Assembly (NCBI GenBank): GCA_947502505.1 | Contig: CANNAE010000003.1 | Location: 62,001 to 126,000 of the forward strand | Length of the DNA: 64,000 bases | Direction of reading: 5' to 3' | From: an uncultured Planococcus sp. | GTDB lineage: Bacteria > Bacillota > Bacilli > Bacillales_A > Planococcaceae | Shown: piece after piece, positions 51,904 to 61,007 of the stretch | Position numbering within the stretch: position 1 is the stretch's first letter | Layout: every line of letters begins with the position of its first letter | Translations under genes and position numbers: made by a program | Notes under the pieces: model-generated | Databases searched by the model: none | What the model was told of the DNA's origin: nothing | Seen by the model: the letters and a program-made list of their open reading frames with translations, nothing else

Positions 51904-53142
51904 ATGGAATATATGTATTTCTTGATTGCGGCAATCGTAGTGATAGCAGGGGGCGCCTTTATTTACTTCAAAAAGAATAAAGACGCATCCATTCAAATAG
52001 AAGAAACGCCTAGTGAAAGAGTGGAAGAAGAGGTTGAAGTTGAGGAGCCTGGGCCAGAGCCGGAAGACGACGACAGCCATTTGAACCCGGTCGTGACAGA
52101 AGTGGAGGACGCGGAACTCGTCAAGAGCGGCTACAAGCGAATCAAGATCCCTATGAATATGATTCCGGTGATCGCTGAGACTTTGAAAGACGGAGCGGTG
52201 ATTTTTCATCAAAGCCGGACTTTCCGCGTAGAGTTCAGCCCAGAAGTGGTGAAGGGCTTGAAGGATAAGAGCATGACGCTGATTGAGCGGGTTAACGGCA
52301 AGGGTTATGTGCCGGCGGTGAAAAAAGATGGTGTGAAAGGGATATACGAGCAGGCGGTGCTGGTGAAACGAGTGAATCCCGCGCTCGTGGCGCATGCGAG
52401 CATGAGCTTGTTGACGACCGTGGTCGGCCAGCAGCAACTCATGGAAATTCAAAGTTCCTTGAAGAGCATGGAGAAAAAACTCGAGACGCTCATCCAACAC
52501 CGTGAACACGATTTCGCCGGAAAGATCGACGCGCGCTTCGGTTATTTCAAAGAAGTCATTGAACGCTTCCGGAGAAACGGCATCACACTCGGCGGCGTGG
52601 AAGACGTGGAAATCGAAGGCTTTTATACAGCGACGCTGCAAGATTTGAAAGTGTTGACGAAAGATTTGAAAGCCATCGTCGCGGACGTTGAAGGTTTGAA
52701 AGAGCACGAAACGCTGCGGAGATGGGGAGACGCCCCTGTGAAAAAAGAGTACGAGCAACTTATCGGGCGCTTCAACGCCAAACAGGAATTATTACTGTTG
52801 AATGTGCAATTTATCCAGGAATGCTATGAGCCGTATCTCCGGACCATTCGGAATTACGAAGAAGCCGACGTGAAATCGCAGACCTTAGCCGAGATCGTGG
52901 CGGAGAATCATGCGTTGATTCAAGGCATTGAAGAGAAAGTAAAAAGCATCGAAGAAAACTATCAAGTGAAGATTAACTTCGGTCTGAAAGCCTTGAAGTA
53001 TCGTGATTTGGAGAGCATGAAAGAACTGGCGCCTGTGAAGATTGACCAGCAGCAGAAAGCGGAGCAGGAGATTCCATCTGAAGTGTTGGTGGAAGTGACA
53101 GAGGATAATCAGGCTTATGCGTATGTGCCGCGGAGAAAGTGA
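51904..53142 (+). CDS. Membrane-anchored coiled-coil protein of unknown function
   Basis: 412 residues. N-terminal helix YFLIAAIVVIAGGAFIYF (about 5-22), a Glu/Pro-rich linker (about 35-65), then a large helical cytoplasmic domain with coiled-coil character around 180-330. The segment VKRVNPALVAHASMSLLTTVVGQQQL is hydrophobic and may associate with membrane. No family recognised. ATG 51904 has no strong SD. The 312-bp gap upstream (51592-51903) contains a 56-codon minus-strand frame at 51728-51898 (begins MPHFFGSSYF) without an SD. A D element starts two bases after its stop. Confidence 0.7.
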   Translation: MEYMYFLIAAIVVIAGGAFIYFKKNKDASIQIEETPSERVEEEVEVEEPGPEPEDDDSHLNPVVTEVEDAELVKSGYKRIKIPMNMIPVIAETLKDGAVIFHQSRTFRVEFSPEVVKGLKDKSMTLIERVNGKGYVPAVKKDGVKGIYEQAVLVKRVNPALVAHASMSLLTTVVGQQQLMEIQSSLKSMEKKLETLIQHREHDFAGKIDARFGYFKEVIERFRRNGITLGGVEDVEIEGFYTATLQDLKVLTKDLKAIVADVEGLKEHETLRRWGDAPVKKEYEQLIGRFNAKQELLLLNVQFIQECYEPYLRTIRNYEEADVKSQTLAEIVAENHALIQGIEEKVKSIEENYQVKINFGLKALKYRDLESMKELAPVKIDQQQKAEQEIPSEVLVEVTEDNQAYAYVPRRK

Positions 53143-53144
53143 AT

Positions 53145-53230
53145 GTCCCTGTGCACCACACAATTCTGCTGGCAAAACCCTTGATGTATGGGGGTTTGTG
53201 TAGCTTGACGCCCCTGTGCAAGACACAATT
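53145..53230 (+). repeat. Composite element D, copy 1
   Basis: The first 21-bp half-repeat is at 53145-53165 (variable triplet ACC) and the second at 53210-53230 (AAG), start to start 65 bp. The 44-bp middle contains AAAACCC...GGGGTTT. Half-repeat consensus: GTCCCTGTGC, then a variable RNS triplet, then ACACAATT. It starts two bases after the stop codon of the upstream gene and is followed by a terminator. Confidence 0.93.
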
Positions 53231-53236
53231 CATGAC

Positions 53237-53295
53237 AAAAACACCCTCCACTGAAACGTCGGCAAAACGCCGGGCGCTCAGTGGAGGGTGTTTTT
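53237..53295. terminator. Bidirectional terminator between element D copy 1 and the amidase gene
   Basis: A perfect 18-bp stem AAAAACACCCTCCACTGA / TCAGTGGAGGGTGTTTTT with A and T tracts on opposite sides. Confidence 0.92.
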
Positions 53296-53310
53296 ACGCG
53301 TCTATAAAAC

Positions 53311-54768
53311 TCAGTCCGATTCCAAATTCGGTGTAATCCGTTTCTTCGTTGCCTGTTCATAAGAATAAGCCAGTTCAATCAATCGCGCTTCGCTGAATGC
53401 TTGTGCGCTGAACGTGATACCGACCGGATGGCCATCTTCTGTGTAACCGGCTGGTACCGTGATCGACGGGTAGCCGGCTTTTGCCGGCATCGCTGCGCCG
53501 CGATTGTTTTGGAATAATAGTGCGTCGAGCTCGTGCTGCTTCATGACGAGATCGATGCCTTCTGAAGTAGAAGAGCGGAAGTCGATTTCGCGGTGCTCCA
53601 AGTAAGTCGCATCATTCGGGTCGTCACTTAGCGATTGGGCTTTGTCCAAGACGGCTTGGCCGAATTTCATGCGGCGCTCGGGGTCTTGCTTGTTGAATTC
53701 GATGAGGTCTGCTAGTGATTTAACCGGCACGTCCTCAGGTGTAGTGGCGAGATAGTCGTTAACGCCGCGCTTGAATTCGTACCATAACACGTCCGATTCG
53801 AAATCTTTTTGTGGAATCGTCAGTTCAACGACGGTGGCGCCGAGTGCTTTGATTTGCTCGATGGCGGCATCCATAATGGCACGTTCTTCCGGTGCTTCAT
53901 TGTTTAAAAACGCTAGATCGACGCCGATGCGGGCGCCTTTCAAACCGTCTGCTTTGAGATGCGGCGTGTAATCGGTGAGTGCGCATGCTGCGCTCCCCAG
54001 TGTCGCCGGATCTTGTTCGTCGACGCCGGTCATGGCGCCTAAGAGAATCGCGGCGTCCGTCACAGTGCGTGCCATCGGTCCGGCGGTGTCCTGGCTTTCG
54101 GCGATCGGAATAATGCGCGAGCGGCTGATGAGCCCGACAGTCGGCTTGATGCCGACGATGGAGTTGGCGCTGGATGGGCTGAGAATCGAGCCGGACGTTT
54201 CGGTACCGACACCGACCACTGCGAAGTTCGATGCGATTGCAGCACCCGTCCCAGAACTTGAGCCGCCGACATCTTCCGCTTCAAAAACATCGATGCCGTA
54301 CGGATTTTTCACTTGGCCGGCGAGCGAGCTATAGCCGCTCGGGCCATCTTGCGACATGAAATACGCCCATTCGCTCAAATTCACTTTGCCGAGAATGATG
54401 GCACCCGCGTCGCGCAGTTGCTTTGCCACGAACGCATCTTCATTCGCGAAATTGTGTTCAAGCGCGATGGCACCGGCAGTCGTCGGCATCGGGTCTTTTG
54501 TTTCGATATTGTCTTTTAGTAATACAGGGATGCCGTAAAGCGGGCCTTGCCCGTCTTGTCCGCGTTTTTCGTCCAGCTCGGCTGCGATTGCCAAGGCGTC
54601 TGGATTGATTGCCCGGACGGAATTGATTTTCGGGCCGTTTTGATCGAACGCTTCGATTCGGTCGAGGTAGGCTTGGACCAATTCGACAGAGGTCAGTTTT
54701 TGTTCGCGGAATGCTTGTTGGATATCTTCGATTGTCGCTTCGATCAGTTTGAAAGTGCTTGTTTCCAT
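53311..54768 (-). CDS. Amidase signature family enzyme
   Basis: 485 residues of the amidase signature family, Ser-cisSer-Lys hydrolases related to GatA. The catalytic Lys is in VLLKDNIETKD (about 83), and the signature GGSSSGTGAAIASNF (about 170) supplies the two serines. DTAGPMARTVTDAA follows. ATG 54768 is chosen because GAGGAG lies about ten bases upstream; the GTG at 54783 precedes that SD. No GatB/GatC genes are adjacent, so it is a general amidase rather than the tRNA amidotransferase subunit. Confidence 0.9.
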   Translation of the reverse strand: METSTFKLIEATIEDIQQAFREQKLTSVELVQAYLDRIEAFDQNGPKINSVRAINPDALAIAAELDEKRGQDGQGPLYGIPVLLKDNIETKDPMPTTAGAIALEHNFANEDAFVAKQLRDAGAIILGKVNLSEWAYFMSQDGPSGYSSLAGQVKNPYGIDVFEAEDVGGSSSGTGAAIASNFAVVGVGTETSGSILSPSSANSIVGIKPTVGLISRSRIIPIAESQDTAGPMARTVTDAAILLGAMTGVDEQDPATLGSAACALTDYTPHLKADGLKGARIGVDLAFLNNEAPEERAIMDAAIEQIKALGATVVELTIPQKDFESDVLWYEFKRGVNDYLATTPEDVPVKSLADLIEFNKQDPERRMKFGQAVLDKAQSLSDDPNDATYLEHREIDFRSSTSEGIDLVMKQHELDALLFQNNRGAAMPAKAGYPSITVPAGYTEDGHPVGITFSAQAFSEARLIELAYSYEQATKKRITPNLESD

Positions 54769-54847
54769 ATGTAGGCTCCTCACTGGTTTGGTGTATTTTC
54801 TTTAATTGTACATGAATTCCTAATTTTGCATAAAGTTTTGCTTGCGT

Positions 54848-54933
54848 GTCCCTGTGCGCGACACAATTCTAGAGGTGAGAAGCTTGTCGTATCAGGGTTT
54901 TTAGGATGTGGCGTCCCTGTGCACCACACAATT
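54848..54933 (+). repeat. Composite element D, copy 2
   Basis: Half-repeats at 54848-54868 (triplet GCG) and 54913-54933 (ACC), 65 bp apart start to start. It lies in the gap between two divergent genes (54769-55189), in tandem with copy 3, whose first half-repeat starts 40 bp after the second one here. Confidence 0.93.
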
Positions 54934-54952
54934 CGGCGGATTTTTCGTGCAT

Positions 54953-55038
54953 GTCCCTGTGCAAGACACAATTTCAGGGGTGTAAAACCCGTTGTATCAG
55001 GGTTCTCGTGCAGCGATGTCCCTGTGCGCCACACAATT
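54953..55038 (+). repeat. Composite element D, copy 3
   Basis: Half-repeats at 54953-54973 (triplet AAG) and 55018-55038 (GCC), 65 bp apart. The middle contains AAAACCC...GGGTT. The remaining 150 bp up to the M14 gene would hold its promoter; no clear hexamers were chosen. Confidence 0.93.
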
Positions 55039-55189
55039 AGTTCCTTTTAGTCGCGAAAGGAATAGTTCAATAACTGGAATAAAGTCCTATTTTTAATAAT
55101 TACTCCTTTTGGCTACTTCGGATTACGAAATATTCTGTTATATTGAAAACTGGTAATAAAAAACTAATGAGCGAAGGGATGTTGAGTAG

Positions 55190-57946
55190 ATGAAAAAAGT
55201 TTTTGCAGGATGGCTCTCGGCAGTGCTGGTATTGTCAGCGTTTGTGCCGTCAATGGCCGCAAATGAAACGGGGGCTAGCGCGACACAACAGGCGAACCAG
55301 CTTGAAGTGAGCCGTTCGGTCTTTTCATTGACCGAAGCGCGCACTGTTGAAGTGTCGGCTGATTTAGGCGAAGGGGTCGATTTGGAAGATGTCGAATTCC
55401 AGTTTGGCGGAAAGCCGCTGTCTGAATGGCAGAAATGGACAGAAGGCCAAAGCTACAATGGCGATCCGTTCATCACTGTCGTGGAAGAACCTTCTTTTGT
55501 AGAAGGCACGAACCAAATCACTGCGGTGCTGGAGTTCGGTTTACTGTACGGGACGGATGATTTATCCAACCGGACAATCCGCACGCAGTACCAACAATTT
55601 ATCGGCGATTATGAACTCGCGCTGGTTGATTCGGCAAGCGGCGACACAGCGGCAGCGACCGTCGCCTTGAACGTCTATGATGATTTCAAGTTTTACGATG
55701 AGTTGAAACCGGCGATCGATGAGATTTTCGAAGCCGCTGAAGAAGATGCGGACAACGATCGCTACCTCGAGTATCAGACCGTCGGCAAAACGACAGAAGG
55801 GCGCGATATTCATTTTGTTATTTTGGCACGGGATGAGGAAGCGGTCGATCAGTACTTGAATGAAACTTTGCCGACTGCACTTGAAGACCCGGAGAGCTTG
55901 ATTGAAAAACTCGAGAACGATACGATGGGCGATTACCAAGTGCCGATCTGGTTCAATAATATCCACCCGGACGAAGTGGAGGGCGTGGATGTGCAAGTCG
56001 AGTTATTGGAGAAATTCGCTTTGGAAGACGAAGTGGAATTCCTGAATACAGATGGCGACACGGAATTTGAAGAGAATTTGAACGTCGACGAAGTGCTCGA
56101 CGATGCGATTTTCCTCTATATGTTCACGAGCAACCCGGACGGCAGATCGGCCAACACGCGCGCGAATGCCGAGGGCTTTGACTTGAACCGCGACAATGCG
56201 TACCAGACGCAAGTGGAAACGCAGCAGGTGAATGAAGTGCTGTCGAAATGGACGCCATTGTCATTTGTGGATTTCCACGGCTATGTGGACGGGTTCTTAA
56301 TCGAACCGGCAACACCGCCGCATAACCCGAATTTTGAATACGATTTATTGATCGACAATATGATGGAACAAGCGAATGCCATGGGCAATGCGGGTATCGC
56401 GAATTCAGAGCTGACGTCTTATTTCATTGCCAAAGACGGCTATGGCTCCGGTTGGGATGATATGACGCCAGCTTATACGGCGATTTATGCGATGCTGCAC
56501 GGGTCGCTCGGCCATACGATTGAAGTGCCGAAGCTCGGCCAGGACGGTTATAATGCGCTCGTTGGCAGCGGGCTTGGCGCGGCGAATTATGTGCACGACA
56601 ATAAAGACCGCTTGTACAAAGAGCAATTGGAGATTTTCAAACGCGGCGTGGACGGCGAAGATAACCGCGCTGTCGATGAATATTACGTCAACGCGGCAGG
56701 TGAAGAAATCGGCCGGATTCGCGGGGACAATGAAAACTTCTTCCCGGATTATTACGTGATTCCGACAGATGACAAAAACCAGAAGAATGCGTTGGAAGCG
56801 TATGAGATGGCAGATTATTTGATCCGCAACGGCGTGGAAGTGGAAAAGACCGTGAAACCGGTGAGAGTGGGCGATGCCACATATCCAAAAGGCACCTTCA
56901 TCGTGCCGATGGACCAGGCGAAGCGCGGCTTGGCGAACGCCATGCTTTATGAAGGCGATGACGTTTCCGATTGGGATGCGATGTATGACCCGATCGTCGT
57001 CAATTTTTCGGACTTGAGAGGCTTTGATTTGGAAGAAGTTCGCACGGAAGGATTGTTTGACGGGAAAGCTGAAGAAATCGAAGAAGCGGTCGTTCCGACA
57101 AGCACCGTAAAAGGCAACCCGCCGAAACAAATTCTCGAGAATTCGACGAACGATGCGATTCGTGTCGTTAACGCCTTGCTCGCTGATGGCAAGACGGTGG
57201 AAGTGTTGACGGAGAGTAAAGGCAAAGCAGAGGCTGGCGATTTCGTCGTCGCGACGAACGATCTTCGCCCGTATGCCGATGATTTTTATTTTGAAACGCA
57301 AGTGTTCGACAATGGTAAAAATGCCGACACCGAAATGCTGGAACAGCCGAGTGTTGCGGCAACAGGTTCTGCGCAATTGAACTTCTCGCTGCGCGAGCTC
57401 GGCTTTGAACTGACGGATGCTGCGGAAGCGGATGTCATCGTCAGCGATAGCGGTTCATTCGACGCAACACAAGTCACCGGCAAAACCTTTGTCGGGATCG
57501 GTGCACCTGCGTTGAACGCAGTGAGCAAGAGCGGCTTGCTGCCAGGCTTTGCGTACACGAGCACAGGAAGCAGACACGAAGGACTCGTGAAAGCAGACGT
57601 CGCGGAACATCCGTTGACGGCTGGGTATGAAGAACAAGAAAATCTTTATGTCACAACCGGTTCGTGGATTTCAAGCGTTCCTGAAGGCGCAGAAGTGCTC
57701 GCGAGCTTCCAGGACAGCGACGATTTCTACCTCGCCGGCTGGTGGCCTGGCTATGAACAAGCACAAGGCCAAACGATGGCGATCACGGCTGAACAGGGAG
57801 ACACGACATTTAATTTGTTTGCCAACTCTCTTGCGTTCCGTGCCCACACCGAGCACAGTTACCGCTTCATCGCGAATTCGATTTATGATGCGGTGAGTGT
57901 GGAGGCTGAAGTGGTGGAGAAGGGGAAAGGAAAAGGGAAGAAGTAG
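55190..57946 (+). CDS. Secreted M14 family zinc carboxypeptidase
   Basis: 918 residues with a signal peptide (MKKVFAGWLSAVLVLSAF, cleavage near SMAA at about 24). Peptidase M14 domain: NNIHPDEVEG (zinc His and Glu at about 259-262), NPDGRSANTRANAEGFDLNRD (substrate-binding Arg/Asn region, in part), FVDFHGYVDG (zinc His at about 363) and GHTIEVP (catalytic Glu at about 445). A long C-terminal extension (about 560-918) follows, with an ALxADGKTVEVL beta region and a Lys/Gly tail (EKGKGKGKK). Removes C-terminal residues of peptides outside the cell. A D element starts five bases after the stop. Confidence 0.9.
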   Translation: MKKVFAGWLSAVLVLSAFVPSMAANETGASATQQANQLEVSRSVFSLTEARTVEVSADLGEGVDLEDVEFQFGGKPLSEWQKWTEGQSYNGDPFITVVEEPSFVEGTNQITAVLEFGLLYGTDDLSNRTIRTQYQQFIGDYELALVDSASGDTAAATVALNVYDDFKFYDELKPAIDEIFEAAEEDADNDRYLEYQTVGKTTEGRDIHFVILARDEEAVDQYLNETLPTALEDPESLIEKLENDTMGDYQVPIWFNNIHPDEVEGVDVQVELLEKFALEDEVEFLNTDGDTEFEENLNVDEVLDDAIFLYMFTSNPDGRSANTRANAEGFDLNRDNAYQTQVETQQVNEVLSKWTPLSFVDFHGYVDGFLIEPATPPHNPNFEYDLLIDNMMEQANAMGNAGIANSELTSYFIAKDGYGSGWDDMTPAYTAIYAMLHGSLGHTIEVPKLGQDGYNALVGSGLGAANYVHDNKDRLYKEQLEIFKRGVDGEDNRAVDEYYVNAAGEEIGRIRGDNENFFPDYYVIPTDDKNQKNALEAYEMADYLIRNGVEVEKTVKPVRVGDATYPKGTFIVPMDQAKRGLANAMLYEGDDVSDWDAMYDPIVVNFSDLRGFDLEEVRTEGLFDGKAEEIEEAVVPTSTVKGNPPKQILENSTNDAIRVVNALLADGKTVEVLTESKGKAEAGDFVVATNDLRPYADDFYFETQVFDNGKNADTEMLEQPSVAATGSAQLNFSLRELGFELTDAAEADVIVSDSGSFDATQVTGKTFVGIGAPALNAVSKSGLLPGFAYTSTGSRHEGLVKADVAEHPLTAGYEEQENLYVTTGSWISSVPEGAEVLASFQDSDDFYLAGWWPGYEQAQGQTMAITAEQGDTTFNLFANSLAFRAHTEHSYRFIANSIYDAVSVEAEVVEKGKGKGKK

Positions 57947-57951
57947 TACAC

Positions 57952-58037
57952 GTCCCTGTGCACCACACAATTCTCCTGGTGAAAACCCTGAGATAGCGGT
58001 GTTTACGTTACGCGGCGTCCCTGTGCAAGACACAATT
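57952..58037 (+). repeat. Composite element D, copy 4
   Basis: Half-repeats at 57952-57972 (triplet ACC) and 58017-58037 (AAG), 65 bp apart. The middle contains AAAACCC and GGTGTTT. The second half-repeat runs directly into the terminator stem at 58039. Confidence 0.93.
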
Positions 58038-58038
58038 C

Positions 58039-58077
58039 GAGATCCGCTCCATTCGAAAATGGAGCGGATCTCTTTTT
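58039..58077 (+). terminator. Terminator of the M14 carboxypeptidase gene
   Basis: A perfect 14-bp stem GAGATCCGCTCCAT / ATGGAGCGGATCTC, six-base loop, then five T residues. Confidence 0.92.
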
Positions 58078-58167
58078 ATTCGCTAAATAAATTTCGGAAG
58101 CCGAATGATTTGAATTCCTGAATCTGTAAGAGTAATCTGAAAATAAAGTTGAAAGGAGTGGAAACGA

Positions 58168-59010
58168 ATGGCAAAAGCAATTCCAGAAGTGACATTAAAT
58201 GACGGCACGACTTTGCCGGTAACAGGGCTCGGTACATATGGATTGTGGGGCAATGCCGGGACGAACGCTGTCAGCAGTGGCATCAACGCGGGTTACCGCT
58301 TGATCGATACGGCGTATAACTACGAAAACGAAGGCGCAGTTGGCGAAGGCATTCGGCGTAGCGGCATTCCCCGCGAAGAGCTGTGGGTGACGTCCAAGCT
58401 GCCGGGGCGCTATCACACATACGACAAAGCCTTGGTGGCGATTCAGGAGTCGCTTTACCGCGCGCAATTGGATTATTTCGACCTGTATTTGATTCACTGG
58501 CCACTGCCCAATCAAGACACTTACGTAGAAGCGTGGCAAGCCTTGATTGACGCGCAGAAATGGGGGCTCGTCCGCTCGATCGGCGTCAGCAATTTCCTGC
58601 CTGAGCACCTAGAGCGAATCATCAAAGAAACGGGCGTGAAGCCGAGCGTGAACCAGGTGGAGTTGCATCCGTTTTTCAGCCAGGCGCACCAGCGCAAAGC
58701 GCATACCGAGCACCATATCCAAACGCAGTCATGGAGCCCAATCGCCAGAGCCAAGGATATTCTATCGAATGACACCATCAGCCAGATTGCCGAAGCTCAT
58801 CACAAAACCATCCCGCAAGTCGTCCTGCGCTGGCAATATCAAATCGGCTCGGTGTCGATTCCGCGTTCCACCTCACCCGAGCGCCAGCGCGAAAACCTGG
58901 CCATTTTCGATTTCGAATTAAGCGACAGTGAAATGACGGCGATTTCAGATTTGTCTCGCCCGGATGGCCGCTTGTTTGATATGGACCCGGCGACGCATGA
59001 GGAGTTTTGA
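58168..59010 (+). CDS. Aldo/keto reductase
   Basis: 280 residues, NADPH-dependent carbonyl reductase of the AKR TIM-barrel family. Landmarks: GLGTYGLWG, RLIDTAYNYENE (catalytic Asp and Tyr at about 47-52), WVTSKLPG (Lys at about 76), YLIHWPLPN (His at about 110), RSIGVSNF and the cofactor-binding region SIPRSTSPERQREN. SD AAAGGAG. The stop codon is followed after one base by element D copy 5. Confidence 0.93.
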   Translation: MAKAIPEVTLNDGTTLPVTGLGTYGLWGNAGTNAVSSGINAGYRLIDTAYNYENEGAVGEGIRRSGIPREELWVTSKLPGRYHTYDKALVAIQESLYRAQLDYFDLYLIHWPLPNQDTYVEAWQALIDAQKWGLVRSIGVSNFLPEHLERIIKETGVKPSVNQVELHPFFSQAHQRKAHTEHHIQTQSWSPIARAKDILSNDTISQIAEAHHKTIPQVVLRWQYQIGSVSIPRSTSPERQRENLAIFDFELSDSEMTAISDLSRPDGRLFDMDPATHEEF

Positions 59011-59011
59011 T

Positions 59012-59097
59012 GTCCCTGTGCGAGACACAATTCGAGTGTCCAGTTAGCTGTGTTAAAAGGGATCTGGTGAAAAAATGCCCCTGTGCAAGACACAATT
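59012..59097 (+). repeat. Composite element D, copy 5
   Basis: Half-repeats at 59012-59032 (triplet GAG) and 59077-59097 (AAG; first bases GCCCC), 65 bp apart. It begins one base after the reductase stop and runs directly into the terminator stem at 59098. Confidence 0.93.
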
Positions 59098-59143
59098 AAA
59101 GACACATCCGCTGCAAAAGCTAGCGGATGTGTCTTTGTTTTTT
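59098..59143. terminator. Terminator between the aldo/keto reductase and MFS genes
   Basis: A perfect 15-bp stem AAAGACACATCCGCT / AGCGGATGTGTCTTT with a nine-base loop and a T tract on the right. It serves the plus-strand reductase and lies just beyond the MFS stop. Confidence 0.88.
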
Positions 59144-60330
59144 TATTCATCAGAACGAATTGTGTGGGAATTGTGTGGTGCACAGGGACGGGGTCTACTC
59201 GTCTGCGTAGAGACAGGCTGGGCATTCGTTTTGATGAAGATAAACAGCAGGCCTATCGCCGCGAATGACAGGAAGGCGATTGGATAGGACATGCCATCGA
59301 TCAAGGCGCCTGCCCCGATCGACCCGAGCGATTGCCCGATGCCGAGCGAGAAGAATGACAAGCTGACGCCGACAGAAGGCGTATCCGGGAAATGGCGCGT
59401 GCCCCAGACGATGAATAAGCCGGTCATGAATATGAACGAGATGCCGAACAAAACCGCCGATAAGTAAATCGCAACAGGATGCGCAACAGTCAGAGTGACG
59501 AGAGACGCGGTCGCGACCAACACGCCGAGGCGGTAAGACCAGCCGAGCCCGATGCGTTGAATGATGGTCCCGGCGATGCCGCCGATGATGCCGGCTGCGC
59601 CCATGACAATCCAGAAGAGCATGCTTCCCGTTGTCGAGAAATCTTGGACTTCGGTTAAATAGCTTCGTGAAAAGGTCCAGTAGATGGAGGAACTGAACCC
59701 GATGCCAATTGCGGCGATGATCATAAAGTACACTTGGTCGAGCATACTGAGTGTAAACTGTTTGCCAGTGGATTGTTCGGGTTCTTTTACGGGCCGAGCG
59801 ATCGCGCGTGCATTCCACCATAGTGTCAAAAATGCCAGGATCGCAAACAGCACATAGCCCCAGCGCCACTGTTCGGCAAAAGCCAATGCGACAGGCCCGC
59901 TCGCGACGACTCCGACACTCGTGCCGGTGTTGATCCACGTGTTGCCTTTGTCGCGCTCACGGTTCTCAAGCGACTGCGCGACGACTTGGCTGAATGCAGG
60001 GGATACCCAGCCACTGCCGAGCCCTGCGACAAATGCACTGATGGCGAGCGTGTAGAATCCTTGGGATGCGGCCATTCCGAGCATGCCGATAAAAGCGGTG
60101 GCTCCTGAATATAACACGACGCGACGGGCGCTCATTTTATGGATGAAAATGGCTGCTGTCACTAAGGCTAAAGTATAGGCGGCATAAGCCACCGAACCGA
60201 TTAATCCCGACTGGCTTTCGAATAGGTTTAAAGCGCTGCTGATTTCCGGCAAGAACAAGCCGAAGCTATATCTGGCGAACGCATAGGTGACGCCGATCAT
60301 GGCGATGCCAGGCAAAACGATTTTCCACAT
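59143..60330 (-). CDS. MFS transporter with a repeat-derived C-terminal tail
   Basis: 395 residues with twelve hydrophobic segments (begins MWKIVLPGIAMIGVTYAFARY). It belongs to the YbfB/CynX-like MFS group and is probably an exporter. ATG 60330 has AAAGGAG upstream. The last ~17 residues (RPRPCAPHNSHTIRSDE) are encoded by an inverted D half-repeat (59169-59189) and the sequence beyond it, so the native end has been changed. Located downstream of a TetR gene on the same strand, with matching operators before both. Likely induced by a toxic compound sensed by that repressor. Confidence 0.87.
   Translation of the reverse strand: MWKIVLPGIAMIGVTYAFARYSFGLFLPEISSALNLFESQSGLIGSVAYAAYTLALVTAAIFIHKMSARRVVLYSGATAFIGMLGMAASQGFYTLAISAFVAGLGSGWVSPAFSQVVAQSLENRERDKGNTWINTGTSVGVVASGPVALAFAEQWRWGYVLFAILAFLTLWWNARAIARPVKEPEQSTGKQFTLSMLDQVYFMIIAAIGIGFSSSIYWTFSRSYLTEVQDFSTTGSMLFWIVMGAAGIIGGIAGTIIQRIGLGWSYRLGVLVATASLVTLTVAHPVAIYLSAVLFGISFIFMTGLFIVWGTRHFPDTPSVGVSLSFFSLGIGQSLGSIGAGALIDGMSYPIAFLSFAAIGLLFIFIKTNAQPVSTQTSRPRPCAPHNSHTIRSDE
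59158..59189 (-). repeat. Inverted D half-repeat inside the MFS coding region
   Basis: The complement of 59169-59189 is a complete half-repeat (GTCCCTGTGC, triplet ACC, ACACAATT). A partial copy of its end (AATTGTGTGG) directly precedes it at 59158-59167. Confidence 0.88.
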
Positions 60331-60352
60331 GATACTTCACTCCTTTTTTTAT

Positions 60353-60370
60353 ATAGAACGGTCATTCTAT
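60353..60370. promoter_or_regulatory. TetR-type operator O1 (before the MFS gene)
   Basis: ATAGAACGGTCATTCTAT is a near-palindrome, 23 bases upstream of the MFS start. It matches O2 and O3 closely. Confidence 0.65.
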
Positions 60371-60412
60371 TTTAAAGGTAAAAAAATATATCTAATCCGT
60401 TATTTTTATTGA

Positions 60413-60428
60413 TAGAACGATCACTCTA
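60413..60428. promoter_or_regulatory. TetR-type operator O2 (between tetR and MFS)
   Basis: TAGAACGATCACTCTA fits the palindrome TAGA-N2-GATC-N2-TCTA. With O1, 59 bp away, it would bracket the MFS promoter. Confidence 0.65.
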
Positions 60429-60438
60429 TAATTGGGGT

Positions 60439-60464
60439 AAAAAAAGTAAGCGAACCGCTTACTT
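60439..60464 (-). terminator. Terminator of the TetR gene
   Basis: Stem AAGTAAGCG / CGCTTACTT with a three-base loop and an A tract on the left (T run on the minus strand). It overlaps the stop codon at 60463. Confidence 0.75.
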
Positions 60465-60981
60465 ATAATTGTTGCACCAAAGACATAAAGGCATTTTCGA
60501 CTTCATCCAAAGGAGAAAACTCGGCCAGGGAAACGGCTCCTTCAAACAGCAGGGACAAGCGGGCCGCTTCAGTAGGTGTCAGCCCGTTCGATAAGAACAA
60601 TTGCTGGGTGTCTTCTTTATGGCTCGTCACGAGCTGGACAATAGGGTGAGCGGGTTCGCTCATGAATTCTTCTTTGGCGCGCAAAAACATGCAGCCGTTA
60701 GAAGCGGTATCCTTTAGCCAATTCATATGCCCCGCAGCGAGACGTGCAGCCATTGAACCGCTTGCCTGTTGTTTCCCCTGCTCTAAATAATCCATATAGA
60801 CTTGCGACCTGCGGGTTAAGATCTCCAGGATCAATTCCTCTTTGGAATTAAAATGATTGTACAGCGTCATTAGCGCGACATCCGCTTCCTGGACAATCGC
60901 CTTCAAGCCAATGGCATGAAAGCCGTGCTGGTAAAACAATTGTTCCGCAGCCACCAGTAAATCTTCTTTTTTCGTACTCAT
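60463..60981 (-). CDS. TetR/AcrR family transcriptional repressor
   Basis: 172 residues. The N-terminal HTH domain reads LLVAAEQLFYQHGFHAIGLKAIV, ADVALMTLYNHFNSKEELI (in parts). The C-terminal ligand domain resembles the TetR_C YxaF/LmrA-type group (MAARLAAGHMNWLKDTASNGCMF). ATG 60981 is chosen because GGAGG lies nine bases upstream; ATG 60990 abuts it. Matching palindromes lie before this gene (61008) and before the MFS gene, so it probably represses both and is released by the transporter's substrate. Confidence 0.92.
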   Translation of the reverse strand: MSTKKEDLLVAAEQLFYQHGFHAIGLKAIVQEADVALMTLYNHFNSKEELILEILTRRSQVYMDYLEQGKQQASGSMAARLAAGHMNWLKDTASNGCMFLRAKEEFMSEPAHPIVQLVTSHKEDTQQLFLSNGLTPTEAARLSLLFEGAVSLAEFSPLDEVENAFMSLVQQL

Positions 60982-61007
60982 GCTCTCCATCCTCCAATGG
61001 GGTTAGA

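Noticed and set aside
53145..55038. Repeated 21-bp units with 44-bp spacers as a CRISPR array
   Set aside because: There are only two repeats per unit, the repeats contain a variable triplet, the spacers are related to each other, units are scattered behind genes, and no cas genes are present.
57951..58121. Open frames across element D giving tails such as CAPHNS or CLAQGH
   Set aside because: The same peptides recur wherever the 21-bp repeat occurs, so they reflect the DNA repeat and not conserved proteins; the one exception is the genuine MFS C terminus.
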